From Dryococelus australis (taxonomy: Eukaryota; Arthropoda; Insecta; Phasmatodea; Phasmatidae), in the NCBI GenBank assembly GCA_029891345.1, contig CM057009.1, positions 228,461,120-228,525,119 on the forward strand: 64,000 bases of DNA. Direction: 5' to 3'. The number at the start of each line of letters is the position of its first letter. The first letter of the stretch is position 1. Position numbers and translations under genes: made by a program. This document shows positions 1 through 11,807 of this stretch, in pieces. The notes under the pieces are model-generated. The model had not been told where the DNA came from. It worked only from the letters and a program-made list of their open reading frames with translations, and did not search any database.

Positions 1-181
1 GAGTATTGTTAAATTGAAATATAGGATAATCAAATTTTAACGATTCCACAAACTTTTCTGTAACGTGCGACTCATCTAGCAGAATAGCCTTACTTCAGTT
101 ATCGTCTAGTGTTATAAATCATCATCTGAAAAGTAGTAAAATTTTATACTGTGTTAAAAAGTCTGTTCCTAGAATGAGTGG

Positions 182-577
182 TTAGACTAATTGCTTTACA
201 ACCGAAACTGCTCCTTTCTTTGGTTCTCCAATTCCCGCAATTGTCAAAATAGTTTGACGATTAACCATACGCCCTTTTCTAGATGTTACTTCCACAATCT
301 TTATTCTTGGTACAGGTAACAATGCTAGCTGAATTCCCTTACAGTCTAGCTCTGTTACAAACTCTTCACTCAGACAGTTTTTCTCTGCTCTGCTGTTTAA
401 AAGTACGGGTGTTTCAATGCCACACATTTTCCCAATCATTTCAGGGCATAGAGCTGGAATAAGACTTCCTACATGCTCACCTTCCTCACTAAATAACAAT
501 TTTCGGTCTGAATTGTGTAAATTTGCTGTTATATTAGCTACAGACCTCAACTCATTAACACCAGTAACTTGTTTCAC
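182..577 (-). pseudogene. Element A copy 1 aspartic protease region
   Basis: An open frame of 131 codons matching the retropepsin region of gypsy elements. The active-site loop that is normally D-S/T-G reads LLNSR here, so the catalytic Asp has become Asn and the Gly Arg. It is followed by a C-L-S-E-E-F stretch of the kind that follows the loop in this protease family. The homologous piece in copy 2 (34036-34248) keeps the Asp (LLDSR). The frame runs into a stop at 182, and the linker continues towards the window edge. An inactive protease is inferred from the lost Asp. Upstream, a single in-frame stop near 580 separates it from Gag. Confidence 0.7.
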
Positions 578-599
578 TCTTTAACCTACATTTTCTTTG

Positions 600-2770
600 T
601 TGTTAGCTGTCTCCTCATACTCAATGACTAGGACCAGTGGCCAAAGACTGCGCTCAGCGATCCTTTCTAGTTTAACTTATTACTGGAATCCGGGTTTACG
701 ACTTTCTGCCCATTACTTCGGAACAATTGTTGCATATTAATATTGGGCTGAAAATATGTTGCGCCAGGTTCAAATTGTTTGTATTATGCATAATCATTCC
801 CAGGGGAAAATTCTGTGAGTTGCGGTTCTGTACATGTATTACATTGTTATTTTTTACAGCTGCAACAACTTATTTTGTTGAAGTTGTACATATGTAATCC
901 ATTGAAATAGCGGTATAGAATGGCTTAATCGGGGTGTGCGAGGAACTATAGGCATTTGTCTCGCAAAATATCCTTCTGGATTACATACTGTCCTGACAAA
1001 ACTAGAATCATCCTAATAGTATGCACATTTGCCTCATGCATTGCGGCCTGTTGCTCCTCTGAATTCATCCGCATTCTGCGTCCGTCCATTTCCTTATCTC
1101 ACTCTTCTTCTCATCCATCTTTCGCTCGTCTTTCCGGCAATGGTGATACTTGCCCCTACCTATGTTGTTGTGTGAGCTATTATTTCGATTTCTGTGAAAA
1201 TACCCATTAGTGTAGATACCTCTGTTCAGACATTGTCGGTACGAACCTTGGCCTCTATAGAAATTATTTTCCAGGCTGTCTACCTGCTTGCCACTGGAAA
1301 GGATTCACTCAAAAATTTATTTCACCCTGTTGTTGTGATGTTTGGCCTGGGCGGGGTCAAGTATTAGTGTTGTCACATGTGTTCGGTGGAGGAAATAGTG
1401 GTTGTGTGTGTGTTTGCTTACCTCGTTCAGTATCACGATCTGTATTTGTAGTGCATGCTTGTCTATCTAACTGATCCACTCGTATTAAGTGATGTCTAAA
1501 TCCTGCCGGACCTTTGTACACACTTTCTGCAAACTACCATTGATAGGTTATTGGGAGCTGAGAAATAATAATGTCCACAATCTCTTCATCGCTCATACCT
1601 GCAGGTTGTCACTGAAATGCACTTATATGGTTTTGTCCCCTCTAGGATCCCAGTAGTAGTAAGCCAGTTGTGAGCGTATATATGATTTAATTTTGATTCA
1701 CCGAAATTGTTGCTGAAATAAACTCTTGAAATTCGGAAAAATTGGAAATTTTGTCTTTTGCTACTTCCCACCAAAATTAAGTAGTTGACTGGAGACTCAT
1801 GCTCATACAACATTGAATGTCAGAACCAGTGAGGGTAATAAATATTTTTGTTTTCCTCTGCCTTTTTTTAAAAGGTTATGGGGTTCTCATTCTTTGTACC
1901 CGGGAATCTAGGTATCTCCTCTGACAAGTGTTTAGTGGGTTGGTGTAATAACGCCGCAGTAGGGTGTGTAGTTGACTCAAGCTGCTGTTGCTTAAAATTA
2001 GGATTGGTGGTTGGAATATGCAGTTTTGTTATCTTCTGCTGTGATAAGTTGTGTGATATGGTAACTGGTTGGCTTGTTTCATTTCGCTGGGCATTTTGCT
2101 CAGTGCTGTCCTGCTCCAATTAGGCGGTCATACACTATATCTGCCTTTCATGCACCTGACTAAACAACATGATTCGGTCGTCAACATATCGGCTGAATTG
2201 CTCCAAATCTGATTGCAAACGAATTTCAACCGTTTTAAGTAGTTAAATTTGTTCACTGGTATACACTGCTTTCGGTCTTGTCTCTACTTTGTTAATCTGT
2301 CATTCCAGTGTATTACGTTGTGTTGTCAGCTCATAATTAGTGTCTTCCACTAGCTTGCATGTTTGTCACCCCTCATGTTATACTGTACAATGTTTCCTCC
2401 ATGTGTTGCAACCTGGTATCAGTTTACTCACACAAACTGTCCAGCTGTCTATTAAAACTTTCCGCCAAACTCTGATTTTGTAGTGTGATTTCTGCGGTTA
2501 GCTGCCCCAGGTGGCGCGCCAATGAATCCTGAATGCCACCAATTGGTTACCTAACCTCTAACAGGTCGTATGAAATCTGTTGTATTATTTCAATCTTAAG
2601 TTGTCAAAATTATTTCGTGAATCAGCTATCCGTTGTTCAAAATGATATTGTGAGTCAGCTTTCAATTGTTCAAACTCAGCAAACACAACCTGTCAGCCAA
2701 GTGTCATTAAATTGTCGGACCGATAACTGTAATTGTCGGCACCTGTCGTTTAAATGCCAAAATACAGCTG
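600..2770 (-). pseudogene. Element A copy 1 Gag region
   Basis: Decayed Gag. The clearest piece is the 83-codon minus-strand frame at 1868-2119, rich in Gln, Asn, Thr and His. It has a counterpart in copy 2 at 36052-36282 with the same Q-Q-Q-L, S-T-T-H and E-N-P-I-T segments in the same order. DNA similarity to copy 2 runs through 620-2770 (for example around 700-960 and 1870-2130). The remainder is split by stops and frameshifts. No CCHC zinc knuckle was seen in this family. The plus-strand frames at 956-1210 and 1878-2123 are antisense shadows. Confidence 0.55.
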
Positions 2771-4800
2771 TATGACAACGGCGTGATGTCTTTTTTGAGA
2801 CAAATTGATAGCCTTTACGATAAAGATAAAGGCCCAGCGTATTATTTAGGATAACTGCTGAAAATCACTGAAAATATGTCGCCATGATATATCAGAGCAA
2901 ACATGTTGAAATCATCTTAAACATGTTTCTGGGCCGATTCTCATAAAGCATATTTGCCTTTTCAGTAAGCTGGTCATCAACTTTTTTATTCCAGACCAGT
3001 AATGTTTCCGATACAAGGCTCTTAATCACATTAAAGATATAAATATATTTTATTGCCGACAAACTTTTTAATGTGTTTTGAATAGGCAAGATGTTAGCTA
3101 GCTGTAAAAGAGATGATAACTTTTTTGATACCGAATGTTTGCCGTTAGAGAAAATACTATGGCCCACTGTGTTATTTATGATAACAGACGGATATCACCT
3201 AAATTATGTCGCAGCGGTATCTCACAGCCAACCTGTTGACAATACATCAAATAATATTCTAGGCTGCTTACAATACAGCATCTTTGTTTTTCGGTAAGCT
3301 GGTTAACACCTTATTTATTCTGACACAGGAAAGTTTTCGATACAAGATTCATTATCACCATAAAGATATAAATATGACGTATTTGTGCCGACAAACTTTT
3401 GGAACGTGTTACGAATAGACAAGATGTTAGCTAGCTCATATAAGTACGATATCTTTCTTGAGAAAGTAGATTTACCACTAGAAAAATACAGTAGCCTACT
3501 GTATTTATTAGGATAACAGATGGATATCGCCTAAATTATGTCGGTGTGATATCTCACAGCCCATCTGTCGCCAATACCTCAAATAATACTATGGGCCAAT
3601 TCCGATATAACCTTTATTGTCCTTCGGTAGACTGGTCATCATGTTATTTATTGCGGCCCAGTAACATTTTCGAGACATGGCTCTTTATCACAATAATTAC
3701 ATAAATATATATTTTTGCCGACAAACTTTTGGAAAGTGTTTTTGAAATATACATGATTTAAGCTAGCTGTTAATGGCATGATGTCATTTTTGAGAAGAAA
3801 TGTTTGCAGTTAGAGTAAATAAAATGGAGTACTGTATTTTAGGATAATAGATGGCTATTACCTATGTTATGTCGAAGTGATATTTCACAGCCATCCTGTT
3901 GCCAATACCACATATTCTGGGCTGATTCCATTACAGCATCTTGGGTTTTCGGTAAGCTGACCAACATCTTATTTATTCTGGCACAGTAACATTTTCGAGA
4001 CAAGCCTTTTTGTCACAATAAAGATTAAATATGATGTATTATTACCAACAAATTTTAGAAAGTGTTTTGAATAGGAAATATGTTAGGTACCTGTTAACGG
4101 CAAGATGTCTTTTTGAAAAGAATGTTTGCTGTTAGAAAATAAAATGGCCCACTGTATTTTTTAGGATAACAGATGTATATTACATAAATTATGTCAGTGT
4201 GATATCTCACAGCCAACCTGTCGCCAATAGCTCAAATAATATTATGCGCCGATTGTGATATACCAACTTTGTCTTTTCGGTAAGCTTGCCATCATCTTAT
4301 TTATACTTGACCAGTAACTTTTTTTTGGACATGAATCTTTTGTCACGATTAAAAAAAATATGATGTCTTTTTGCCGACAAACTTTTGGTAATTCTTTTGA
4401 ATATACAACATGTTGACTAGTTGTTAACAGCAAGATGTATTTTTAGAAACAATGTGTTGGACGTTAGAAAAAATACAATGGCCAACTCTATTTTTTAGAT
4501 AACAGGCCTACAACACCTAAATTTTGTCTTCGTGATATCTCACAGCCAACCTGTCGCCAATACCTTAAATAATATTCTGGGTCGACACCAATAGTGCATT
4601 TTTGTCTTGTCGGTAAGCTGGCCAGCATATTATTTATTCTGGAATGGTAACGTTTGCAAAACAAGGATCTTTACCACAATATATAAATTTATCTGATGCG
4701 CTTTTGCCGATAAACTGTTGGGAAAAGTTTTTTGAATATGTAGGATGTTAGCTAGCTGTTAATGGCATGAAGATTTTTTGAGACACTGTGTTAACAGTAA
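2770..4800. repeat. 330-bp tandem array in element A copy 1
   Basis: About six head-to-tail units. The block beginning GATGTTAGCTAGCTGT, or its close variants, recurs near 3089, 3422, 3760, 4079, 4409 and 4744, which gives a period of about 320-340 bp. Each unit also holds a block ending in GGATATCACCTAAATTATGT and a later block with TCGGTAAGCTGG. Units are diverged from one another. The same family fills 36910-38620 in copy 2, so it belongs to element A rather than being a chance insertion. No consistent open frame spans the units. Confidence 0.85.
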
Positions 4801-5263
4801 CCAGATTTTTATCGTAATTACATATATGGGTCACGTGGTAGCACATGACATTTGTTTACATTGAAATTATTTCAATTTGTACAACCATCCGACTGATGTA
4901 TTACAAACAAAAATATTTTGTTTGCAAGACTCTGACGTATTTTTTTTTCAAATAATCGGTATTTAAAAATAAATTGTTATGTTTTAATGAAATATATACA
5001 TCCCTTAAAAATAATTTGCATCACCATATATATTTTTAATTACTGGGAAATATCAGCTACCTACCCTGTGAAGTATAGGTTAGCATGCTGGACTGTCAAC
5101 TCAAGGGTCTCAGGTTCGAAACATTCACTCGGCAAGCAAAAGATTTTCATATAATTTAAATTGTTCAGAAGTAAGTGAAATGCTATATGTAAAGAGGAGA
5201 GAACAATTACTTTAAGTGAAGATTTTTCATTGTTATACGGCATATTTCTGGAAATCATGCCGC

Positions 5264-5545
5264 TGCAGGGCCGGCATTGTAATGACATCCAGCCACCATA
5301 AGCACCACATTTAGTAGTGACATCCAGCCTATGCAGGCCCATATCGTAACTACATCCTTATACGCATTCGCTGCATCGTAACGACATCCAGCCGTCACAG
5401 GCCAACTGTCGGTTAGCCGCCTGTCCTTATTTGAATCTGGCTGTTTCCGGAATATGGCATTGGGGCATTATCGGCTGGCCGGAGTTTGTCGGATAGTTTT
5501 TAACGGCGCGATTCTGGCCCGTATTTTCCATGTTTACTGGGATGT
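5264..5545. repeat. Leader repeats of element A copy 1 (about 36-bp units, then part of a 193-bp unit)
   Basis: Degenerate units of about 36 bp built around ATCGTAACGACATCCAGCC and GCAGGCC lie at 5264-5420. They are followed by part of the longer unit that is tandemly repeated at 39320-40015 in copy 2 (GGCTGGCCGGAGTTTGTCGG and ATTCTGGCCCGTATTTT). Similarity to element A leader ends at about 5545, where RT sequence of copy 2 begins. Confidence 0.7.
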
Positions 5546-5816
5546 ACCTCTAAAATAATTTCACTTTCAACTTTTCGAAGGATTCCTGTTCTCCTTTTAA
5601 CCATCTCCACTGTTGATCTATTTTTTACAAGCTGAAAAGTGATAAAGCAACTCTTACAATGTTATCGAAAAAATTTAGAAAGTAACCATATATACCTAGA
5701 AAGCTCTTAACTGACAGACATTCGCAAGTGGACGAAACTTCATTATGGCTTCGAGCTTCTCTGCAGCTGTTGTAATGGCTTCGGGGCAAAAGAATTCGAG
5801 ACCCTTACGAAACCCT
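5546..5816 (-). pseudogene. Element A copy 2 RT C-terminal (connection) fragment
   Basis: The minus-strand translation shows the segment that follows the fingers and palm of gypsy RT. A KLEAI motif and a few residues later an L-R-A-F-L-G-I-Y-G-Y-F run match the conserved LRSFLGL-YYR region. Further on come a Q-Q-W-R-W stretch and a F-E-K-L-K segment. One stop interrupts it. It is the downstream partner of the RT piece at 13779-14562; element B (5817-13778) sits between. About 85-90 residues, including the YxDD box, are not found in either fragment, so DNA was lost at or before insertion (inference). Confidence 0.75.
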
Positions 5817-6591
5817 TTAACTCAAGGACGTAGAAAGGCTGGAATTACCACAATTCCAAAAAATTCTGAACAGAAAACAATGGCAAGAGAAAATGCCAGC
5901 ATGTAAAATTCTTTGAGAAGGGCAGGAGTATTATTTTGTGAAAAGCTCAAAAAAGTATGAAAACTCACGAAGTATGTAGAAAACTTGTCTTTTATTATTT
6001 TCGTCTTGTCTTTCTTTGTTCCAACAAACAGTACAATATTTGGGAAACCGCCATATGCAAATTAATCTATGTAAAGGGAAAATACAATATTTGGTATAAG
6101 TGTATATTAATTTTTTACAAATTATTCTAGAAAAATCCCCGCAATATTTATTGCCACATGTAGTTATAATTTAATACTTTCCATTTTACAGGGTCATTCA
6201 GGTACATTTAATTTCAAAATAACCAACCAGTATAAAATTTCTGGGTGAAACCACACAAAAGCAAAATTACAATGAAACAATTTTTAAAGTCTTTTATTGT
6301 TGACTTGACAATATGTAGATTCTAGCTAACCAACCATCCAAAGTTCATGCTAAATAAACTCATTTTTTACTAAGGGAATTACAACATGGAAATATGTGAT
6401 ATATTTTAACTTTGACAATGCTTTATTTTTCTGGCTAACCGGCCATCCAAAGGCCACAAAAAGACTACTCTCACTTTAAATTATTTATCTTGGCTTATAT
6501 GTACATGGTTGGGGAGAAAGTCCAATAAATTAAAATTGCCATTCCATCTTGCAATTAATTTTAATATTTGACCATACAATTAAATTTGCCA
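5817..6591 (-). repeat. 3' LTR of element B
   Basis: This stretch aligns end to end with 13004-13778 at the same length of 775 bp. Shared landmarks are ACTCAAGGACGTAG near the left end, TTCCAACAAACAGTACAATA near the middle and ACAATTAAATTTGCCA at the right end. Differences are scattered substitutions. No obvious polypurine tract precedes it on the minus strand. Confidence 0.9.
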
Positions 6592-8342
6592 TTTGATATC
6601 TCGCGTTTTCCGTATATGGCAACAGTAAAAACATTTTCAAAAATATTAAACCTTTAGGCTAGGTGTACATGCCTGCCTCTCAAAAATTTTTACCGCAAAA
6701 AACAATATTTTAAAATTATCCTTGTGTCCCACTGACACAAAGCAACTGCTCACGAATGGCAAGCCTTAACTTCCGGGGAAATTTCCCTGTTCGAAAATCA
6801 TCAGGTTCCTGCCCAAAAAACGACTGCTTAGAAAGCAATCTAAAAACTGTAAGTCGTTTTCTTGTCAGATTCTAATTGGAAACATATTTACAATATCATT
6901 GGTACCTTAAACATTGAAGCCCTCGCATGCCTCTATCCTTACATCAAAATTATGTCGTGACATATTCACGTTTGAAGAGCCTAACATTACTAAGAGGTAA
7001 ATTTATCGCTACATAACTTATATTGATGCACCCTCGAGGTCGAAGGTCTGACCTCGATTGAGCAATTGCAATTAGTATATTTACAAATTCTACTCAATTA
7101 CTTGTTAGAGGGGTGAACACAATTCAGTCCCCAATAACAAACCATTATTATTCTCCTTTAAATTAATCCACCAAAGGGGCGTATTTGGCCAAAAATGGAT
7201 ACATCATTTTAACTATGTAATGAGGTATTCTGAAGTTCACTAGGCTGTAGATGGATCTGCATTGAACAGCCTATCACAGCCATTTTCTTCAAATATGTCC
7301 CAATAAAGAAAAAATTGCATCACTCGTTGGTGGAAAGTACGTCATTTTCGAACTCTGCGCTATCTAGGGCAAACCCGCTGGCTGGCAAACCCGGAACGCT
7401 AGCGCTCCACGACCCTGCGCATGCGAGAGATGGTACTACAGCCCCCAGTTGTTACCAGAACCATGATCACACCTGTTGTGCCGATTCAGGGCGTGAATTC
7501 ATTATTAAAAAGTGGCAAGAAATCATGTTACTAGCTTTTTCAGGCACCACCAGATTCAGCGTGCAGCAATTAGGTATGAAAATATGTAATTTTTGGGATA
7601 TTCCACCAAGTCCAATATATAAATTTTAATTTTTCAAACTTCCAGTTATTTTCTGCATGAGCAGAAAACGAACTTCGAACGTTGTCGTGTCGGACAGTTG
7701 GACGGGGACCGACAGGAGACAACAAAATAATGTAGTTTTAGTTACAGTAGTCTCATCCCGCCTTGAAGACCACTGCCTAAGGCGAGATGTCAGGAACCCA
7801 AGACAGGTGGCCAGCCTCGAAGTAACCCCCAGCAGCTATTCTCAAATGGTCATGTCCATGAAGAGATCGATCCCCAACTGCAGCATCATCTCAGATTTCA
7901 CCGGAACAAAAAAAAATATTTGCACAAGTATCTGACATTTCATATCAGGGCAGGATCAAAGAGCACCTCCTCAGCTCAGATTAATAATTGGGAGTCCCCA
8001 AAGGTATCACCCCAAAATCGGACGAGGTAATTAGAGGGAGAGAGGTCCCTAATTTAAGGAAATATATTGCAAATACAGAATTCCAAATATAACCTACACT
8101 ATTCAGTTCAATAAGAAATAAAATTAAATTATACATATATATATATATATACACAATCCTCTTAGAGACTACAAAATAGCCAGGGTCAACTCCGAGAGAG
8201 CTTCCCAAAATTAACATAAACATTATAAAATACAATACATATTAATAAAATACATAATATACCTTACAAATAAAACTCTCACACCTAAAAACCCATCCAC
8301 CTCACCATCATTCAGTGGATAAAGAACGTAAGTCCACAAAAA
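6592..8342 (-). other. Element B 3' region between integrase and 3' LTR, no gene seen
   Basis: About 1.75 kb between the integrase stop and the 3' LTR. Errantiviruses carry env here, but no envelope-like frame with signal peptide, cleavage site and membrane anchor was found on the minus strand. A GC-richer patch lies at 7330-7460, and a short TA run at about 8131-8152. Plus-strand frames at 7315-7629 and 7657-7935 match no family I recognise. The stretch may hold a separate insertion. Confidence 0.5.
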
Positions 8343-9430
8343 TTAGTGGGTGGTAAACAATTTTAACTTTGTCATGTGACACTCAATTATAACACCTTCA
8401 TGCACCATGCCCTCGAGGACCACAGTAACAGGAGTAAGGAATCGCAGCACACGAAACTGTCCCTGGTACTTGGGGGCAAGCTTAGCACTAAACCTTGCGG
8501 CCTTACTACTTAGGTAATGGGTATTCACCATCAACTTATCCCCCACCTGAAAAGCCTTTGTTTCACTAAAGTACATCTTCCTAGCAGCAAACTGTATATG
8601 ATACTTTCGCAGACATTGGGTGACCTCAGCCCTACACTTCTTCCACCTCTCTTTTCTTAGCCGCATCCCAACAAAAACTATGCAAACCCCATGTGTGAAT
8701 GAGTGGATGAAATAAACTCTTTCCAAAGAAAATCTCAGATGGCACCTTATGAGTAGCATCACTGATGACATAATTAATAGCCAAAGAAAGTTGGAAGATC
8801 CCATTCTTTATGAGATCCTGTCTGAGAGGTTCTCAATGCTACCTTGAGGTTACAGCTATACCTTTCTACCAAATTAGCTGTGGGGTAGTAAGGGGTGGTC
8901 TGCACCAACTTCACTCCCCAGGCAAAAGCAAGGTTTTTAATTTCAGCAGATACTAAATAAGTAGCACTGTCAGTAGTAATACACATGGGTTATCCAAATA
9001 CCGGAAACATCCGTTGACTGAAAATTTTACAAATTTCTGCCGATTCCATAGATCTCAAAGGGGAAAATAACACATACTTGCTGAAACTGTCTACACGTAC
9101 AAGAATAGATGAAAACCGTGCTGTGGTACATGGTAAAGGACCAAAAATGCCTAAATATACACATTCCCATGGAAAAGTTGCAACCCTGGCACTACAGGTA
9201 CTAAGGATCTTCACATTACATGATTTGGTCTTCTCACAGTCAAGACAATCTCAAACAAGATCTTCTATCTCCTTATTCATCCCAGGCCAAAAGAACATCT
9301 CTTTAATTCGGGATACTGTATTGTCCTGTCCAAGATGACCAACAGCATACATATTACGACAATCCTGAAAAATTTAGCCACGTAAAACTACAGGAACAAA
9401 GAATGTAAATCTTAAGGTCTTTTGATATAA
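8343..9430 (-). pseudogene. Element B integrase
   Basis: In order on the minus strand: a zinc-binding region with HLGQDN and, after a stop, a C-x-x-C (DCLDCEKTK) at about 9205-9350; the catalytic core start (9080-9170) where LGIFGPLP replaces the usual LDxxGPxP, so the first catalytic Asp is lost; the second part (8850-8990) with ITTDSATYL and YPTANLVER supplying the second Asp and the Glu, one residue closer together than usual; and a C-terminal domain (8343-8580) with FQVGDKLMV and AKLAPKYQG, typical of gypsy integrase tails. Frame changes occur near 8800 and 8988. Catalytically dead (inferred). Confidence 0.88.
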
Positions 9431-9694
9431 TTGTTCTATAAGTCCTTTCCTCGCCTAATATTGTCCACCTTTGCCAGCGTCAATACCAGATTTAATCTGT
9501 ATACACTCGGGGTCACTCCTCTGGTGATGCTGTTAAATCAAATAAGCCTGAGGGAAATTTTGGAGGACTTCCATGTGTCCCCCCTCAATAATCTCCTCTC
9601 CACTCTTAGATGTCAAAAACCCAGATTCACCTAAGTCTCCCACTAAGGTAGGTTGTAGAGAATTATCACAACCAACACTAGATTCAATCACACA

Positions 9695-10443
9695 TTAAGG
9701 TGGCACAATATCAAGTACAATATCATTATAGGTTTTATTTTTACTACCATAATAAACTTGAGCACTAGAAATGACAAGAGATCTACAAAAATCAGCACCA
9801 ACACTAGGAATTACAAAAGAAGGTACTTCAGCCTGCACTTCACTTACAGGCTCTGGGGCCTCTACACAAAATTCGTCTGGGTCAAAAATACGAAATAGAG
9901 CATCAGTTACTCCACTGTTGACTCCTTTCACATGCTGGACCATGAAATTGAAACACATGAGGCACTCCAGCCATCGGCCAACCGCCCAACAGGTTTATTA
10001 GTTGACAAAAACCATCCCAGTGCTTGGTTATCAGTATACAAAGTAAACTCCGCAACTTCCAGATAATCCTTGTACTTTTCCATTTTACAGATGGCAGCAA
10101 GGACTTCCTTCTCATAAGCAGAATATTTTTTTGTGCAGGACTTAGCAAGCGGCTAGCATAGGAGACCATCCTCCAAACTTCCGTTCAACTTTTAGCATAA
10201 CACTGCCCCTAATGTCTTCGAACTAGCATCCTCCTGCATGATAAAACGCTGGTCTAAGCACAGCAACTGCAGAACTGGGGGAGTGGAGACCTTCTCTTTG
10301 AGAAGGCAGAATGCATGCCTTTGAGCATCCCCCCAATAAAATACAACCCCTTTCCTTTTAAACGCATTTAGTGGTTTGGCTATTTCTGCAAAGTCGGGAA
10401 TAAACTTCGAATAAAACCCTACTAAGCCAAGAAACATACGCAC
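9695..10443 (-). pseudogene. Element B RT connection and RNase H
   Basis: The frame at 10192-10443 begins with the connection motif MRMFLGLVGFYSKFIPDF and continues into the start of RNase H (a D-A-S-S-K-T-L-G-A-V-L run containing the first catalytic Asp). After a frameshift the frame at 9903-10169 has YASRLLSPAQKN, the RNase H segment preceding the catalytic Glu, which is not clearly kept. A third frame (9695-9958) has FMVQHVKGVNSGVTDALFR, corresponding to the conserved H-V-x-G-x-x-N-x-x-A-D-A-L-S-R end, with the D-to-T change visible. Confidence 0.85.
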
Positions 10444-11240
10444 ACCAAGTAGATTTTTGGGAAGATGACATTCACAACTGGGTGGATATTTCGGGGTTCT
10501 ATTAAGAGAGTCCCTTAAGAAATTACAAAACTAAGATATCTGACATAGATTTTTGCCAATGTCACTTTGTCTGGGTTTACAGTTAATCCAGCTTCACTCA
10601 AAATCTAAAGATAAAGCTTCAAGTCTTCTAGAGGGTCTTGGAACATTTCACTATATAAACATACATAATCTATGTAAGTAAACAAAAATTCTTACTGGTA
10701 CTTTCCCAATATCTGAAACAGTACACAAGACATGGCTTGAGGACCATAATTTACCCCATTGGAAGTCATTTTCATTGATACTGTCCCCATTAAGTTATGA
10801 ATGCAGAAACTCCCCATGACTCGGGGTTCAAATCACACTGTAGGAAAGCAGAACTAAGATCAAACACAGAAAAATACCTCGCACTGCCTACATGTTGAAA
10901 CATTTTTTGATGGTTGGTAATGGATAAGGGTGTACATAGATATTTTGCTAACTCTCCTATAGTCACAAATTCCTCTAAATTCTCCTGGTGTTTTCGTAGG
11001 GAGCACAAAGGCGGGACTAGAAAAATTACTTTCAGATGCCTCAGCTAGATCTTACTGTTGTAAATCTAAAATCATTTTCTTAAAATTTTTCATTTTTGGG
11101 GTGCCACCAGAAATGGAACAGATGATACAGGTTCCTGAACGTAAGTTTCAAAATAATGGGCTGTTTACTATTGTGACCTAATTTATTGGTGACCACATCA
11201 GAAAACTCCCTCTGTAACAGTTTTATTTGATTTTCAGTAT
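10444..11240 (-). pseudogene. Element B reverse transcriptase core
   Basis: Palm motif A is clear in the frame at 10790-11008 (YFSVFDLSSAFLQCDL, carrying the first catalytic Asp). The YxDD box, read at about 10660-10680, is YIDYV, so its second Asp has become Tyr. A segment beginning EAGLTVNPDK (about 10570-10600), normal for the thumb side, follows, with an in-frame stop before it. Stops and a frame change near 10790 break continuity. Confidence 0.85.
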
Positions 11241-11264
11241 TATTATCCTTTGATTGGACAGATT

Positions 11265-11746
11265 TTACAGAGAAATTACAAAAGTACTAAATCTCTGAGA
11301 TATGACTTCAATTGGATGCGAAGGGAAAAATTCAAACATTAACTTTTTCTGAGCTACATATAACAAAGCTTGGGTCTTACGAAAAAAATCAAATCCATGC
11401 ATGAGGTCGTAGCAAAGATCAGGCAAGATTCCAAAGGAAAATATCCATGAAAAATTGGCAAATTTAAATTTCAACACAGGCACACCCTTAGAATTTATCA
11501 CGCCCCCATTTGCCATAGAAAATCCCAGTTCTTCCCTTGACATAACTTAACAAGTCGCTTAGGCAAATTTTTAAACAAAAAGTTACAAAAATATTGATTT
11601 TTGAGTGCACACGAGGCCCCTGAATCAAGCAAAGCCGTCACTACAATTTGGTCAGCAATCACAACAGGAATGTAAAATAAACGATAGCGGTGCTCAAGAG
11701 ACATTACTTGCACAGGATGTTTCCCCACAATGTTACTTTTACTCAA
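11265..11746 (-). pseudogene. Element B aspartic protease
   Basis: Retropepsin domain with an intact-looking active-site triad in VVTALLDSGASCAL (about 11605-11640) and a following segment with YDLMHGFDFF, the position of the ILGxDFL block. The two halves lie in overlapping frames (11498-11746 and 11265-11543), so a single frameshift occurs close to 11500-11545. Gag lies upstream and RT downstream, as expected for a gypsy pol. Confidence 0.85.
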
Positions 11747-11807
11747 ATGACAGCTAATTCTAATATGATCCTTCTGTTGACAATTAAAACAAACAATGTC
11801 CTTGAAA

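Larger units (their letters stand above)
1..5545 (-). mobile_element. Gypsy-type element A, copy 1 (5' and central part)
   Basis: Minus-strand Ty3/gypsy-like retroelement remnant. Reading from high to low coordinates it shows a leader with short tandem repeats (5264-5530), a 330-bp tandem array (2770-4800), a decayed Gag (about 600-2770), the protease (182-577) and the protease-RT linker at the window edge (1-181). The same order is seen in copy 2 at 34005-41000, in the same orientation, with clear nucleotide similarity along most of its length. The linker 1-181 matches 14351-14530 of copy 2. No LTR was found in the window for this copy. Coding capacity is lost. Assignment to gypsy rests on the RT and protease of copy 2; the copy-to-copy match is visible directly. 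Confidence 0.75.

Noticed and set aside
2770..4800. CRISPR array
   Set aside because: Units are 330 bp, diverged throughout, without a short conserved repeat and unique spacers; the context is a eukaryotic retroelement.
6592..8342. Envelope gene of element B
   Set aside because: Position fits an errantivirus env, but no minus-strand frame with signal peptide, cleavage site or membrane anchor is visible.
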